Positions 6,312-6,328 of a stretch of DNA of 6,328 bases are shown here, one piece after another. A program made the translations under genes and the position numbers. Source of the stretch: Candidatus Pygmaiobacter gallistercoris (GTDB lineage Bacteria; Bacillota; Clostridia; Oscillospirales; Ruminococcaceae); the NCBI GenBank assembly GCA_019113125.1, contig DXIA01000059.1:1-6328 (forward strand), read 5' to 3'. Position 1 is the first letter of the stretch; each line of letters begins with the position of its first letter. The notes under the pieces were generated by a model. It was not told where the DNA came from, did no database searches, and saw nothing but the letters and a program-made list of their open reading frames with translations.

Positions 6312-6328
6312 CCAACGAGAAATGAAAC

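Overview
The window is GC-rich bacterial DNA carrying five protein genes and no RNA genes, mobile elements or CRISPR arrays that I can see. The gene set suggests a gut-type anaerobic member of the Clostridia, possibly an Oscillospiraceae/Ruminococcaceae relative. It comprises an M3 oligoendopeptidase, an aldo/keto reductase with a ferredoxin-like tail, a lipase of the AHSKGG type and an HdeD-like membrane protein, with strong purine-rich ribosome binding sites and a GTG start. This taxonomic guess is inference from family content and composition; no marker gene is present.

The genes alternate strictly in strand (-, +, -, +, -), so each appears to be its own transcription unit. From left to right they are: an MFS transporter on the minus strand (1-1146, C-terminal tail beyond the left edge); a divergent control region (1147-1323); a PepF-like M3 metallopeptidase on the plus strand (1324-3102); a bidirectional terminator (3114-3153); an aldo/keto reductase with C-terminal [4Fe-4S] motifs on the minus strand (3171-4193); a second divergent control region (4194-4363); a membrane-anchored alpha/beta-hydrolase lipase on the plus strand (4364-5677); a terminator (5685-5715); and a DUF308/HdeD-like six-helix membrane protein on the minus strand (5723-6283), with a hairpin over its leader.

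The genes look like housekeeping and nutrition functions: solute transport, intracellular peptide turnover, redox chemistry and lipid or ester hydrolysis. Nothing shows that they form one pathway. The most notable signals are regulatory. Two 9-bp direct repeats sit inside overlapping, oppositely directed promoters between the transporter and the peptidase genes. Symmetric elements also overlap the reductase promoter, and a perfect hairpin covers the likely ribosome binding site of the last gene. The most notable protein architecture is the lipase, whose catalytic domain is joined to about five N-terminal membrane segments. I see no convincing undescribed multi-gene system here.
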